In this document: positions 28,762 through 35,964 of the stretch, one piece after another
How the letters are laid out: each line of letters opens with the position of its first letter
Position numbering within the stretch: the first letter of the stretch is position 1
From: Paenibacillus sp. NAIST15-1
GTDB taxonomy: Bacteria; Bacillota; Bacilli; Paenibacillales; Paenibacillaceae
DNA length: 64,000 nucleotides
Reading direction: 5' to 3'
Assembly: GCF_001894745.1 (NCBI RefSeq)
Contig: NZ_BBYF01000015.1
Span: forward strand, 1 to 64,000
The notes under the pieces: generated by a model
The model's input: the letters and a program-made list of their open reading frames with translations, nothing else
Told to the model about the DNA's origin: nothing
Databases searched by the model: none
Translations under genes and position numbers: made by a program

Positions 28762-29703
28762 ATGAAGATGTTATGGGCCGCAGCGGCAGATAAGCCAGAA
28801 GAAGTAACCGACAATATTGAACAGACGCTGTCGGTATTCGAGAAATGGCAGCAAGGGATATGGAACTGGGTAACCGATATGGCAACTTGGGAAATGCTCT
28901 TAGTAAAAACCATTAAAATTGTACTGATTATATTAGTAACCAGAATCGTGATTCGCATTGTTCATCGAATGATTAATCATACGATTGCCAAGCAGGAGAA
29001 ATCCCGCCTGAACGGACAACCGAGGCGGCTTGTTACGGTAGGAAAGCTGCTTAAAAATATGACCTCGCTTGCAATGAATTTTATTATGATCCTTGTAGTT
29101 TTATCGGAGTTCAATGTGAATTTGGCACCGCTGTTAGCGGGGGCAGGGGTCGTCGGCTTGGCTATTGGTTTTGGTGCTCAAAGCTTGGTGAAGGATGTTA
29201 TGACCGGATTTTTCATAATATTGGAGGATCATTTCGCGGTAGGCGATGTCATTAAGGTTGGATCCTTCCAAGGTACGGTAGAGATGATTGGTTTGCGGTC
29301 GACTCGGATCCATAGCTGGACTGGAGAGGTTCACGTCATTCCAAACGGTAGCATTACCGAGGTAACCAATTATTCACTAAACAACTCGATTGCTGTTGTG
29401 GATGTATCAATTGCTTATGAGGAGAATGTAGAGAAGGCTATTCAAGTCATGAATAAAGCGCTTGAAGCATTGCCAGAGCACAATGAGAATGTAGTCAAGA
29501 CACCGCAAGTTTTGGGCGTTCAAACGCTTGGGCCTTCAGAAGTGACGATTCGGGTTATTGCCGAATGCCGCCCATTTACCCAAGCAGGTGTTGTTCGTAT
29601 GATTAATGCAGATATGAAGCGGGCTCTAGAGCGAGAGGGAATTGAGATTCCATACCCGCGCCTCGTTACGTATCAACGAGCAGAACAAGGAGGGAATATG
29701 TAA
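28762..29703 (+). CDS. Small-conductance mechanosensitive channel MscS family
   Basis: MscS-family channel, about 313 aa, similar to Bacillus YkuT, that releases solutes on hypo-osmotic shock. An N-terminal segment is followed by transmembrane helices near 47-68 and 80-105. The pore helix has the Gly/Ala-rich pattern LAPLLAGAGVVGLAIGFGAQ. The beta domain follows (EDHFAVGDVIKVGSFQGTVE, HVIPNGSI), then the alpha/beta C-terminal domain. The start at 28762 has GAGGGGG before it. Its stop overlaps the start of the next gene by one base. Confidence 0.92.
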   Translation: MKMLWAAAADKPEEVTDNIEQTLSVFEKWQQGIWNWVTDMATWEMLLVKTIKIVLIILVTRIVIRIVHRMINHTIAKQEKSRLNGQPRRLVTVGKLLKNMTSLAMNFIMILVVLSEFNVNLAPLLAGAGVVGLAIGFGAQSLVKDVMTGFFIILEDHFAVGDVIKVGSFQGTVEMIGLRSTRIHSWTGEVHVIPNGSITEVTNYSLNNSIAVVDVSIAYEENVEKAIQVMNKALEALPEHNENVVKTPQVLGVQTLGPSEVTIRVIAECRPFTQAGVVRMINADMKRALEREGIEIPYPRLVTYQRAEQGGNM

Positions 29704-29909
29704 TGGAACGTAAAGTCTTCGCACTAGGTGATATCGTTCAAATGAAAAAGCCTCATCCTTGTGGTACAAATGAGATGGAGATCATTCGAATGGGTATGGA
29801 TATCCGCATTAAGTGCGTTGGATGCAAGCATAGTGTGCTCGTCCCGCGCGCGAAGTTCGAGAAGAGCATGAAGAAGGTGCTTCGTTCTGCTCAACCTGAT
29901 TCCGAGTAA
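29703..29909 (+). CDS. DUF951 family protein
   Basis: DUF951 protein, 68 aa (YyzM-like), function unknown but thought to be nucleic-acid associated. FALGDIVQMKKPHPCGTNE and IRIKCVGCKHSVLVPR are the family motifs. The three cysteines, two as CVGC, suggest metal binding. It starts in TAATG overlap with mscS, with its ribosome site AAGGAGGG inside that gene, so the two are co-translated. Confidence 0.9.
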   Translation: MERKVFALGDIVQMKKPHPCGTNEMEIIRMGMDIRIKCVGCKHSVLVPRAKFEKSMKKVLRSAQPDSE

Positions 29910-29971
29910 GATAATTTTGTAAAAAATATGTTGCAATATAGTGTGGACTATGGTAAGATAACTCTTGCTAT

Positions 29972-30062
29972 GGAAAGGTACCCAAGAGGTCCAAGGGGGC
30001 TGACTCGAAATCAGCTAGGCGTCGCAAGGCGTGCGTGGGTTCGAATCCCACCCTTTCCGCCA
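29972..30062 (+). tRNA. tRNA-Ser (anticodon CGA)
   Basis: 91 bases including an encoded CCA. Acceptor stem GGAAAGG/CCTTTCC with discriminator G; anticodon stem-loop GCTGA-CTCGAAA-TCAGC giving anticodon CGA (reads UCG); a long variable arm (GGCGTCGCAAGGCGTG region) typical of serine tRNA; T-loop GTTCGAATCCCAC. Located directly after the DUF951 gene, followed by an intrinsic terminator. Confidence 0.95.
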
Positions 30063-30077
30063 CTTATTGGATATGAT

Positions 30078-30107
30078 AACTCCGGAGCTTAGGCTTCGGA
30101 GTTTTTT
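30078..30107 (+). terminator. Terminator after tRNA-Ser
   Basis: AACTCCGGAGC and GCTTCGGAGTT form an 11-bp stem with one G-T pair and a TTAG loop, followed by TTTTTT. Confidence 0.82.
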
Positions 30108-30191
30108 GCATGTTATAGGCAAGTTTTTGCTGCCTCTGGAGCTGTTGATGACGATGTATGTGTTTGTTGTAACAAATGCTGAAATAAATAA

Positions 30192-30467
30192 GAGAAGGGA
30201 CTTCGCATGCGCGAAATCCCTTCCTGGTTGACGGTGCTTATTCGACTTCTATCTTCACAATTCAGATGGCTTAGGTTTTCTTCATCATATGGAACCATAT
30301 AAAAATTCCATTACGATAAGTGTGTTACAGATAAATGCTCTACAGCACAACCCCTCGCTTCCCTTATTTCGTAAAGTTAAATGTCTCCACTAGGCTTCTT
30401 TGCTCCATTGTTCAACGGAACCCACCTCGCTTCGCACCGTCAGTTGTTATTATGGATCGTTATTGCG
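30192..30467. repeat. Tandem repeat element, copy 1
   Basis: First of two direct copies of an element of about 280 bp. It starts with a near-perfect palindrome (GAAGGGACTTCGCATGCGCG and its complement ending CCCTTC). Its last 97 bases (30371-30467) differ from copy 2 (30698-30794) at only two positions, while the middle is more diverged. Copy 1 has a 2-base deletion relative to copy 2 at about 30260, breaking the frame that is open on the minus strand in copy 2. No terminal inverted repeats or transposase were seen. Confidence 0.85.
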
Positions 30468-30515
30468 GAATTATACATACATCCGAGAAAAAAATAAAAA
30501 GGGTGCAGCAAATGA

Positions 30516-30794
30516 GAGAAGGGATCTCGCATGCGCGAAATCCCTTCCTGGTTGACGGTGCTTATTCGACTTCTATCTTCACAATGTTCAGATGGCTTAG
30601 GCTTCCTACATCACATGGAACCTTTACGGTATCCATATTACGATAAGTGTGTTGCAGACAAATGGTCTTTAGCACAACCCCTCGCTTCTCTTATGTCGTA
30701 AAGTTAAATGTCTCCACTAGGCTTCTTCGCTCCATTGTTCAACGGAACCCACCTCGCTTCGCACCGTCAGTTGTTATTATGGATCATTATTGCG
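30516..30794. repeat. Tandem repeat element, copy 2
   Basis: Second copy, starting with GAGAAGGGATCTCGCATGCG and the rest of the 30-base palindrome. On the minus strand the copy reads as a short frame (30562-30675) ending just before the palindrome, which then acts like a terminator hairpin. Another short minus-strand frame beginning MERRSLVETFNFTT is conserved in both copies. Similarity continues weakly beyond both ends, including an A-rich stretch. Confidence 0.85.
30562..30675 (-). CDS. Hypothetical 37-aa protein in repeat copy 2
   Basis: Minus-strand frame starting at GTG 30675, with GAAGCGAGGGG just upstream, and ending with VGSLSHLNIVKIEVE and a stop at 30562. The palindrome at about 30519-30548 follows as a possible terminator. 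Copy 1 retains the similar VPYDEENLSHLN but is frameshifted. It could be a real small gene or a remnant of a longer one. I do not recognise the family. Confidence 0.3.
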   Translation of the reverse strand: MLKTICLQHTYRNMDTVKVPCDVGSLSHLNIVKIEVE

Positions 30795-30833
30795 TTTCTA
30801 TACACGGATAATAAAAAAAGTGAAACGATTGAA

Positions 30834-31028
30834 TCAGTGCGTCAAAGCATGGCGCTTTTTCTTCCACTTTCGGTCTTTGTTCGTTGTTTCAGGGAATGTG
30901 TCGCCCTTCTTCAACTTAATTTGTTTTGGATCTTGAATTTCGGTATGGAAGCTTTTCTCACCGACTTCCATATAAATGGCATCATTGGGTGCTTTGTCTC
31001 CCGGTTCGAATTCTGTTTTCTCGCCCAT
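30834..31028 (-). CDS. yjzC: YjzC family small protein
   Basis: YjzC-like protein, 64 aa, of unknown function, found in Bacillales. The family pattern is seen in FEPGDKAPNDAIYMEVGE and KLKKGDTFPETTNKDRKW. The start at 31028 (MGEKTEFEPG) is fixed by AGGAGGT placed about 7 bases upstream; the open frame to 31049 has no support. Transcribed against replication; the two repeat copies lie directly downstream of it. Confidence 0.78.
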   Translation of the reverse strand: MGEKTEFEPGDKAPNDAIYMEVGEKSFHTEIQDPKQIKLKKGDTFPETTNKDRKWKKKRHALTH

Positions 31029-31157
31029 TGTGTAACCTCCTGAAAGCATGTTGTATAGAGCAGAAGCGTAACGAGATCGCTTGCCTATGTAGTGTGTGCG
31101 CAGGGGTATCCCTTAATGAATGGAGAAAAGTGCTTGTATGCGGACACGAAGATGCAC

Positions 31158-31186
31158 TTGCATGTCATCCTTCATTTTGGTACACT
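31158..31186 (+). promoter_or_regulatory. rpsF operon promoter
   Basis: TTGCAT (31158-31163), a 17-base spacer and TACACT (31181-31186). The predicted start near 31193 gives a leader of about 70 bases with two hairpins. Confidence 0.6.
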
Positions 31187-31194
31187 AGTTTAGT

Positions 31195-31234
31195 GCGAGT
31201 TTTCTCGCTCCTTGCTTCTGACAAGATCAGAGGC
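31195..31234 (+). promoter_or_regulatory. Twin hairpins in the rpsF leader
   Basis: GCGAG-TTTT-CTCGC (31195-31208) and GCTTCTGA-CAAGA-TCAGAGGC (31214-31234) stand side by side just before the AAGGAGGTG site of rpsF. An S6:S18-binding leader is known upstream of rpsF in many bacteria. I could not match its conserved core with certainty, so regulation by S6:S18 is inference. Confidence 0.4.
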
Positions 31235-31262
31235 CTGAAGTCCATAAGGAGGTGAACGTGAA

Positions 31263-31550
31263 ATGCGCAAATACGAATTGATGTACATCATTCGTCCTGA
31301 CGTAGAGCAAGAAGCTGTTCAAACAACAGTCGACAAATTCCAAGGCGTTATCTCTAACGGCGGTGGAGAAATTACGAAGCACGATGTGATGGGTAAGCGT
31401 CGTCTTGCTTACGAAATCAAGAAGTTCCGCGATGGCGTGTACGTTCTCGTGAACTTTACTGCAGAACCTGCAGTAGTAGCGGAGTTGGATCGTCAGCTTA
31501 AGATTTCTGACGAAATCATCCGTCATCTTGTCGTTAGCGACGTGGCTTAA
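31263..31550 (+). CDS. rpsF: 30S ribosomal protein S6
   Basis: S6, 95 aa, of the small-subunit platform, which binds 16S rRNA as a heterodimer with S18. The N-terminus MRKYELMYIIRPDVEQEAVQ and the motif GKRRLAYEIKKFRDGVYVLV are diagnostic. AAGGAGGTG precedes the ATG. First gene of the rpsF-ssb-rpsR operon. Confidence 0.97.
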   Translation: MRKYELMYIIRPDVEQEAVQTTVDKFQGVISNGGGEITKHDVMGKRRLAYEIKKFRDGVYVLVNFTAEPAVVAELDRQLKISDEIIRHLVVSDVA

Positions 31551-31601
31551 TAGCCAAAACTATCGTAAGTTCGTAAAGGATACGTCGAAGGAGGGGATAG
31601 C

Positions 31602-32099
31602 ATGTTGAATCGCGTGATATTGATAGGACGTCTTACACGGGACCCTGAATTGCGCTACACTTCATCTGGAGTGGCAGTAACGCAGTTTACGTTAGCGGTT
31701 GATCGACCGTTCTCGAGTCAAGGTGGGGAGCGTGAAGCGGACTTTATTCCAGTCGTTACTTGGCGGCAGCTAGCTGAGACATGTGCAAATTATTTGCGCA
31801 AGGGTCGGCTTACAGCAGTAGAAGGACGCATTCAAGTGCGCAACTATGACAATAACGAAGGTAAACGTGTATACGTGACTGAAATTATTGCTGATAATGT
31901 GCGTTTCTTGGAATCGAACCGTGATAACGGGGGAACACGTGATGATATGGGCGGCGGCAATTACGGTGCACCAGCACCGCAATACAACAATGCTCCAGCA
32001 CGTGGTGGGAATTCCAATTCTCGTGGACAAGCAGCAGCAGATCCTTTCTCTGATGACGGTAGACCTATCGACATTTCCGATGATGATTTGCCATTCTAA
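31602..32099 (+). CDS. ssb: Single-stranded DNA-binding protein
   Basis: SSB, 165 aa, protecting single-stranded DNA in replication and repair. OB-fold in about residues 1-110 (MLNRVILIGRLTRDPELRYT, YVTEIIADNVRFLE), a Gly/Asn/Gln-rich linker (about 112-150) and the acidic tip DDDLPF that binds partner proteins. It lies between rpsF and rpsR, the usual place for the essential ssbA copy. Confidence 0.97.
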   Translation: MLNRVILIGRLTRDPELRYTSSGVAVTQFTLAVDRPFSSQGGEREADFIPVVTWRQLAETCANYLRKGRLTAVEGRIQVRNYDNNEGKRVYVTEIIADNVRFLESNRDNGGTRDDMGGGNYGAPAPQYNNAPARGGNSNSRGQAAADPFSDDGRPIDISDDDLPF

Positions 32100-32119
32100 A
32101 ACGGAAAGGACTGACATGA

Positions 32120-32395
32120 ATGAGCTTTAAGCAAAATGAAGGCGGCGAACGCGAAGGCCGTAAATTCGGTGGCCGTAGAGGTCGTAACAAGCGCCGTAAA
32201 GTGTGCTTCTTCACAGTGAACAAAATCACTCACATTGATTATAAAGACATCGACCTGTTGAAGAAATTCATCAGCGAGCGCGGCAAAATCTTGCCACGCC
32301 GTGTAACAGGTACAAGCGCGAAGTACCAACGTGCTTTGACGATCGCTGTAAAACGCGCTCGCCAAGTAGCATTGCTTCCGTACACTACGGAGTAA
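32120..32395 (+). CDS. rpsR: 30S ribosomal protein S18
   Basis: S18, 91 aa, partner of S6. The Gly/Arg-rich N-terminus (about 1-30) is longer than in some families. The core [20 protein letters not shown] and [15 protein letters not shown]-like end are diagnostic. A single cysteine (VCFF) rather than a zinc-ribbon pattern marks the C-minus type. Ends the operon before a strong terminator. Confidence 0.96.
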   Translation: MSFKQNEGGEREGRKFGGRRGRNKRRKVCFFTVNKITHIDYKDIDLLKKFISERGKILPRRVTGTSAKYQRALTIAVKRARQVALLPYTTE

Positions 32396-32406
32396 TGATG
32401 GTGCAG

Positions 32407-32437
32407 AAGACAGCTGATATCATATCAGCTGTCTTTT
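32407..32437 (+). terminator. Terminator of the rpsF-ssb-rpsR operon
   Basis: AAGACAGCTGATAT and ATATCAGCTGTCTT form a perfect 14-bp stem, followed by a T-run. Confidence 0.9.
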
Positions 32438-32536
32438 TTATGTCTTTTTTAATTTATCGACAGAGGGCGTTTTCGTTACTTCACATCGTGTTCCCCTCTG
32501 CGGATTGGATTGAAGCAGGGGTTACAATCGAGCCTG

Positions 32537-32686
32537 TTAATCCTGTTCCCTTCGCAAGCGGAGCGAATTCACCGCGACAACGGATGCGGAGCCTGAGCTT
32601 GATCTAGGCGTTTTAAATACTAGAGGATCGCAAGGGCCTGCCATTAGCACGATTTCCCCAAGAAATACAACGATATCTTCAACCAT
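32537..32686 (-). CDS. Hypothetical 49-aa protein
   Basis: Minus-strand frame of 49 residues with N-terminus MVEDIVVFLGEIVLMAGPCD, weakly hydrophobic, and a basic end SLRLRREQD. AGGAGGAGG lies 12 bases upstream of its ATG. A second ATG 8 bases upstream, in another frame and better placed for the same site, gives only a 15-16 residue peptide starting MNKWLKISLYFLG. Either a real small gene or a leader/uORF pair. Not recognised. The remaining part of the 32440-32956 gap shows nothing else I can support. Confidence 0.35.
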   Translation of the reverse strand: MVEDIVVFLGEIVLMAGPCDPLVFKTPRSSSGSASVVAVNSLRLRREQD

Positions 32687-32956
32687 TTGTTCATGCTACC
32701 TCCTCCTGTTGCATAGGATTCATCATGTACAAGTATAGAACATACCATTCTTTACTTGTGCGGCTAATACAGTAACCCATCCTTTTTTCTAATTTACTAT
32801 GCCTGTATCCCATTCAAACTTGATTTCGCAAATGAATAAATGCTGCTCCAGTTGGATGGGGGGTTCCGTCTCGAGGCGGATTCCTTCATATGGCTGCAGT
32901 GATACAATGGATAGCAGGATAAGGATGAAAATGGATTCGGTACGGAGGTTTAGATC

Positions 32957-33448
32957 ATGAGATGGCACGAACGATTCAGTAAACGTTGGCAGGGACAAGA
33001 AATCGACTATCAATGGCCATCCCCACAGCTTCCGATCATTAGCATTCGGAGCAGTGGTGCTAGCCGAGTAGGCCGACACAGTAAGGTCGCAATTGGCCTT
33101 ATCGCGATTGGGGATATCGCAATCGGTCTCATCGCTGGAGGAATGATAAGTGTTGGTCTGTTTGCATTTGGTGCCATATCCTTAGGACTGCTGGCAGCAG
33201 TGGGTGCCATTGCATTCAGTGATTTATTTTCGGTAGGGGCGATTGCGGTTAGCGATTGGCTGTCCATTGGCGCTGTGGCCGTGAGTAGTGTCTTATCCAT
33301 CGGTGCTGTTGTAATTAGCAACGTGGCATTAGGAGTCGTCGCTATCGGTCAATATGCGTATGGTGTCGTCGCTATAGGCAATCATGGGTTTGGACTCATT
33401 CCATTAACGTTAGATGTTGTACGTTGGGTAAAGAGCTGGTTCGGATGA
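32957..33448 (+). CDS. Pentad-repeat hydrophobic protein
   Basis: Unrecognised protein, 163 aa. The first 43 residues are hydrophilic and basic. Residues 44-147 are about 20 consecutive five-residue units of the form x-[ILV]-[AS]-[ILVF]-[GS], for example LIAIG, DIAIG, MISVG, LFAFG, SIGAV, VVAIG and QYAYG, with a few six-residue units in the middle. The end is a short amphipathic helix, VVRWVKSWFG. The period of five with small residues at every fifth place suggests a beta-helix or a tightly packed membrane structure rather than ordinary helices. GGAGG lies 9 bases before the ATG, and a terminator follows. Similar glycine-periodic proteins occur in other bacteria; no function is known to me. 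Confidence 0.7.
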   Translation: MRWHERFSKRWQGQEIDYQWPSPQLPIISIRSSGASRVGRHSKVAIGLIAIGDIAIGLIAGGMISVGLFAFGAISLGLLAAVGAIAFSDLFSVGAIAVSDWLSIGAVAVSSVLSIGAVVISNVALGVVAIGQYAYGVVAIGNHGFGLIPLTLDVVRWVKSWFG

Positions 33449-33470
33449 TCATTATTCCATATTCTGTGTG

Positions 33471-33499
33471 AAAACCGTCCAAAAATGGGCGGTTTTTTG
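33471..33499 (+). terminator. Terminator after the pentad-repeat gene
   Basis: AAAACCGTCC pairs with GGGCGGTTTT with a short A-rich loop, followed by T residues. Confidence 0.75.
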
Positions 33500-34297
33500 G
33501 TACTTCTGTCAAAATAGTGATCCGGATCATGAAATCTGTATTTTCCTTTTTGATCGTTTGCATGTAAAATAAAAATATTGTTTCATGCATAATCATCAAA
33601 GAAATTTGTCAAAGAGGGTTCTGATTACCGGTCGTTACAAACAGATAAAATCGACCGAGCATGCTCATCCTATATCTGATACAGCTTAACCATAAGGGAA
33701 CGTGGATATTCCAATAATGGGTTGTGAGGCTGTTCAGTGTTGAATGTGAGCATGTCTTTTACATTCATCGTCACATACTGTTCTAGGTAGGGCCTAAGCG
33801 GTGTGAAGCTCATGTTCAACGAATAGAGTAAGTGCACGCTCGCATGATCCAAGCCGCAATTATTATGATTCGAATAAATGAGAAGTAACGATGAGCAGCT
33901 AGCATGGCTGGTCTTTTTTGAAAAATCACCATGCGAAACTTTCTAGGGGAATAGGTACTGCTAGTATAGGAAATTCGTGTCGTTCGCACTGGGGCGGGTA
34001 TCTTTGAGAAGTGAAGCAGGTATGATGTGCTGCCAATTTCGAATTAGAGCGAACCGAAGCTTACACACATGAGGAAAAATGAAACACCGTATGCGTATAG
34101 GGAAATCAGATTGACGCGGATAGCTATGCGCAGCATAATGTTTCTCATCTGGTCAATGCGGAAAATGCCTAAGAGCTATACTGAAACAGGTATGGAAGGC
34201 AACAAAAATGCTTCTTATATGTATGAAATAAGAACTATCGGTTAGTAAATGGATTTTGGATATGATTGCATCACATAAAGGAAGAAGAGGATTACGA
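33500..34297. other. Gene-poor stretch before the LCP gene
   Basis: About 800 bases in which I cannot support a gene. A minus-strand frame at 33670-33852 (TTG start, 60 codons) lacks a ribosome site. A plus-strand frame of about 58 codons starting near 34068 overlaps a better-placed but very short frame. This may be decayed coding DNA. Confidence 0.4.
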
Positions 34298-35281
34298 ATG
34301 AAAAAAAATAAATATAAAAAATGGGGAATCGCCCTGGCAATCATCGCGATTGTTGGTCTTAGCGGATTTATATTCCGCAAGCAGCTAGCGGTTCTGGCCT
34401 TCGATATGTTCTTATCCGGGCATGTAGAAGAGACGCTTGATAAGTCTTATAAGCCAATTGAAGGCAAAGAAGAAGTAATTCGCAAAGTGACGGAGCCATT
34501 CTCAGTACTACTGCTGGGGGTTGACCAGCGAGGCAAGGAAATTGGACGTTCTGATACCATTATATATTCGGTTGTAAGACCACAAGATAACAAAGTATTG
34601 CTGCTGTCGATTCCACGTGATACGTATACGGAAATCATCGGCAAGGGATTTGAAACGAAGCTCAATCACGCTTATGCCTATGGTGGTGCGAAGATGAGCA
34701 TGGAGTCGGTAGATAATCTGCTCAAGCATAAGGTTGACCATTATGCGACAATTAACTTCGAGGGATTGAAGGATGTCGTCAATGCATTAGATGGCGTTAA
34801 ACTCCCAATTACGAAGGCGATCGTCAACAAAGATCCCGATCATGAGAAGTTCCGCATAGAGCCGAACAAGCCGATCTATGATGGTCAAGAAGCATTGTAC
34901 TTCGTACGTTACCGTGAGGATTCGGATATGAACCGTACGATGCGTCACCGCATATTCTTGAACGCGGTTATGCAGCGTGCCATCGAAATGGATAAAATCG
35001 GACGCATTCCAGAGCTTATTGAAATTATGGGTGAGAATTTTACAACGGATATGCGACCGAAGTATATGATTGATTTGGCCAAGACGATGTTCACGAATGA
35101 CGGAGTACCGAGCATTAGCAGCTATATGCTGCATGGTGACGGCAAGATGATTGGCAACGGCTGGTATTACATGGTGAAGGATGAGGATCTGGATTATATT
35201 AAGACTTTGCTGGACAACTGGCTGGATCCGAAGACGAGCAAAGAGAATCTAATGGAACCACGCCAAGTGAAAGAAGATTAA
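34298..35281 (+). CDS. LytR-CpsA-Psr (LCP) family cell-wall polymer ligase
   Basis: LCP-family phosphotransferase, about 327 aa, that attaches wall teichoic acid or other anionic polymers to peptidoglycan. A basic N-terminus and one transmembrane anchor (about 9-29) place the domain outside the membrane. LCP motifs are seen in LLLGVDQRGKEIGRSDTIIY, LLSIPRDTYTEI, KLNHAYAYGG and YFVRYREDSDMNRTMRH; the catalytic and polyprenyl-phosphate-binding Arg and Asp residues are present. Start at 34298 has AGAGGATTACGA before it. A clean terminator follows, so it is probably monocistronic. Confidence 0.93.
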   Translation: MKKNKYKKWGIALAIIAIVGLSGFIFRKQLAVLAFDMFLSGHVEETLDKSYKPIEGKEEVIRKVTEPFSVLLLGVDQRGKEIGRSDTIIYSVVRPQDNKVLLLSIPRDTYTEIIGKGFETKLNHAYAYGGAKMSMESVDNLLKHKVDHYATINFEGLKDVVNALDGVKLPITKAIVNKDPDHEKFRIEPNKPIYDGQEALYFVRYREDSDMNRTMRHRIFLNAVMQRAIEMDKIGRIPELIEIMGENFTTDMRPKYMIDLAKTMFTNDGVPSISSYMLHGDGKMIGNGWYYMVKDEDLDYIKTLLDNWLDPKTSKENLMEPRQVKED

Positions 35282-35296
35282 TGGTATAGAAACCGG

Positions 35297-35329
35297 AAAG
35301 TCAGTCGTATTTATTACGGCTGACTTTTT
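35297..35329 (+). terminator. Terminator of the LCP gene
   Basis: AAAGTCAGTCGTA and TACGGCTGACTTT form a 13-bp stem with one mismatch-like wobble and a short loop, followed by T residues. Confidence 0.82.
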
Positions 35330-35416
35330 GTTTTTGTATGCCTAAATGTGTTAATTTATTGTTAGGGAGTTACAGCGATCATCTCGCTGGAGTCGTTTGA
35401 GGAGGAGACCTAACGG

Positions 35417-35839
35417 ATGAACATTGCTTTTTTCTTAACACCGAAACATGAGGTTGTTAGTCTTACATTGAATACAACATTGAGACAAACACTCGAACGA
35501 ATGGAATATCATCGGTACACGGCTGTTCCGATTTTGAATGATGAAGGGGAATATGTAGGAACGGTTACCGAAGGAGACCTGTTATGGCACATGAAAAATT
35601 CCAATGGCGCGATTACGTTTGAGAACGCTTCAAAATCCTTGCTGAAAGAAGTTTCGCTGAATATGCATAATAAATCAGTACGAATTGACTCCAATATGGA
35701 GGATCTTATTAATTTGGCCAAGGTGCAGAACTTTGTCCCGGTGGTAGATGATATGAACCGTTTTATTGGCATCGTGAGGCGCAGTCAAATTATCGAATAT
35801 TGCGAGCAGTTCGTCACCAAAGCTATGGACGTGAAGTAA
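35417..35839 (+). CDS. CBS-domain protein
   Basis: Small protein of two CBS domains, 140 aa, with no attached enzyme domain. The first CBS (about 8-60) contains HRYTAVPILNDEGEYVGTVT, the second (about 75-135) FVPVVDDMNRFIGIVRRSQI. CBS pairs bind adenine nucleotides; some stand-alone ones, such as Bacillus DarB, sense c-di-AMP. Its place just upstream of yybS and the c-di-AMP phosphodiesterase gene gdpP makes a link to that messenger possible, but this is inference. GAGGAGGAGA precedes the ATG. Confidence 0.85.
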   Translation: MNIAFFLTPKHEVVSLTLNTTLRQTLERMEYHRYTAVPILNDEGEYVGTVTEGDLLWHMKNSNGAITFENASKSLLKEVSLNMHNKSVRIDSNMEDLINLAKVQNFVPVVDDMNRFIGIVRRSQIIEYCEQFVTKAMDVK

Positions 35840-35845
35840 TTATGG

Positions 35846-35851
35846 TATAAT
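35846..35851 (+). promoter_or_regulatory. Candidate extended -10 promoter for yybS-gdpP
   Basis: TATAAT preceded by TGG makes an extended -10 just after the CBS gene stop. No good -35 is seen. A CCGC/GCGG hairpin lies in the leader at about 35897-35911. Confidence 0.4.
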
Positions 35852-35964
35852 GAAAATGACGCCCTTTTCAGAAATATGGAAGATATAGGGATATATCCGC
35901 GGAATAAGCGGTCTCGGGGTTTCTTTCCGGGGGAAAAAGATTGAATGCGCAAGAGGTGAACGTA

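Noticed and set aside
33670-33852. 60-codon minus-strand frame
   Set aside because: TTG start without a ribosome site, no recognisable motif, next to DNA with other broken frames.
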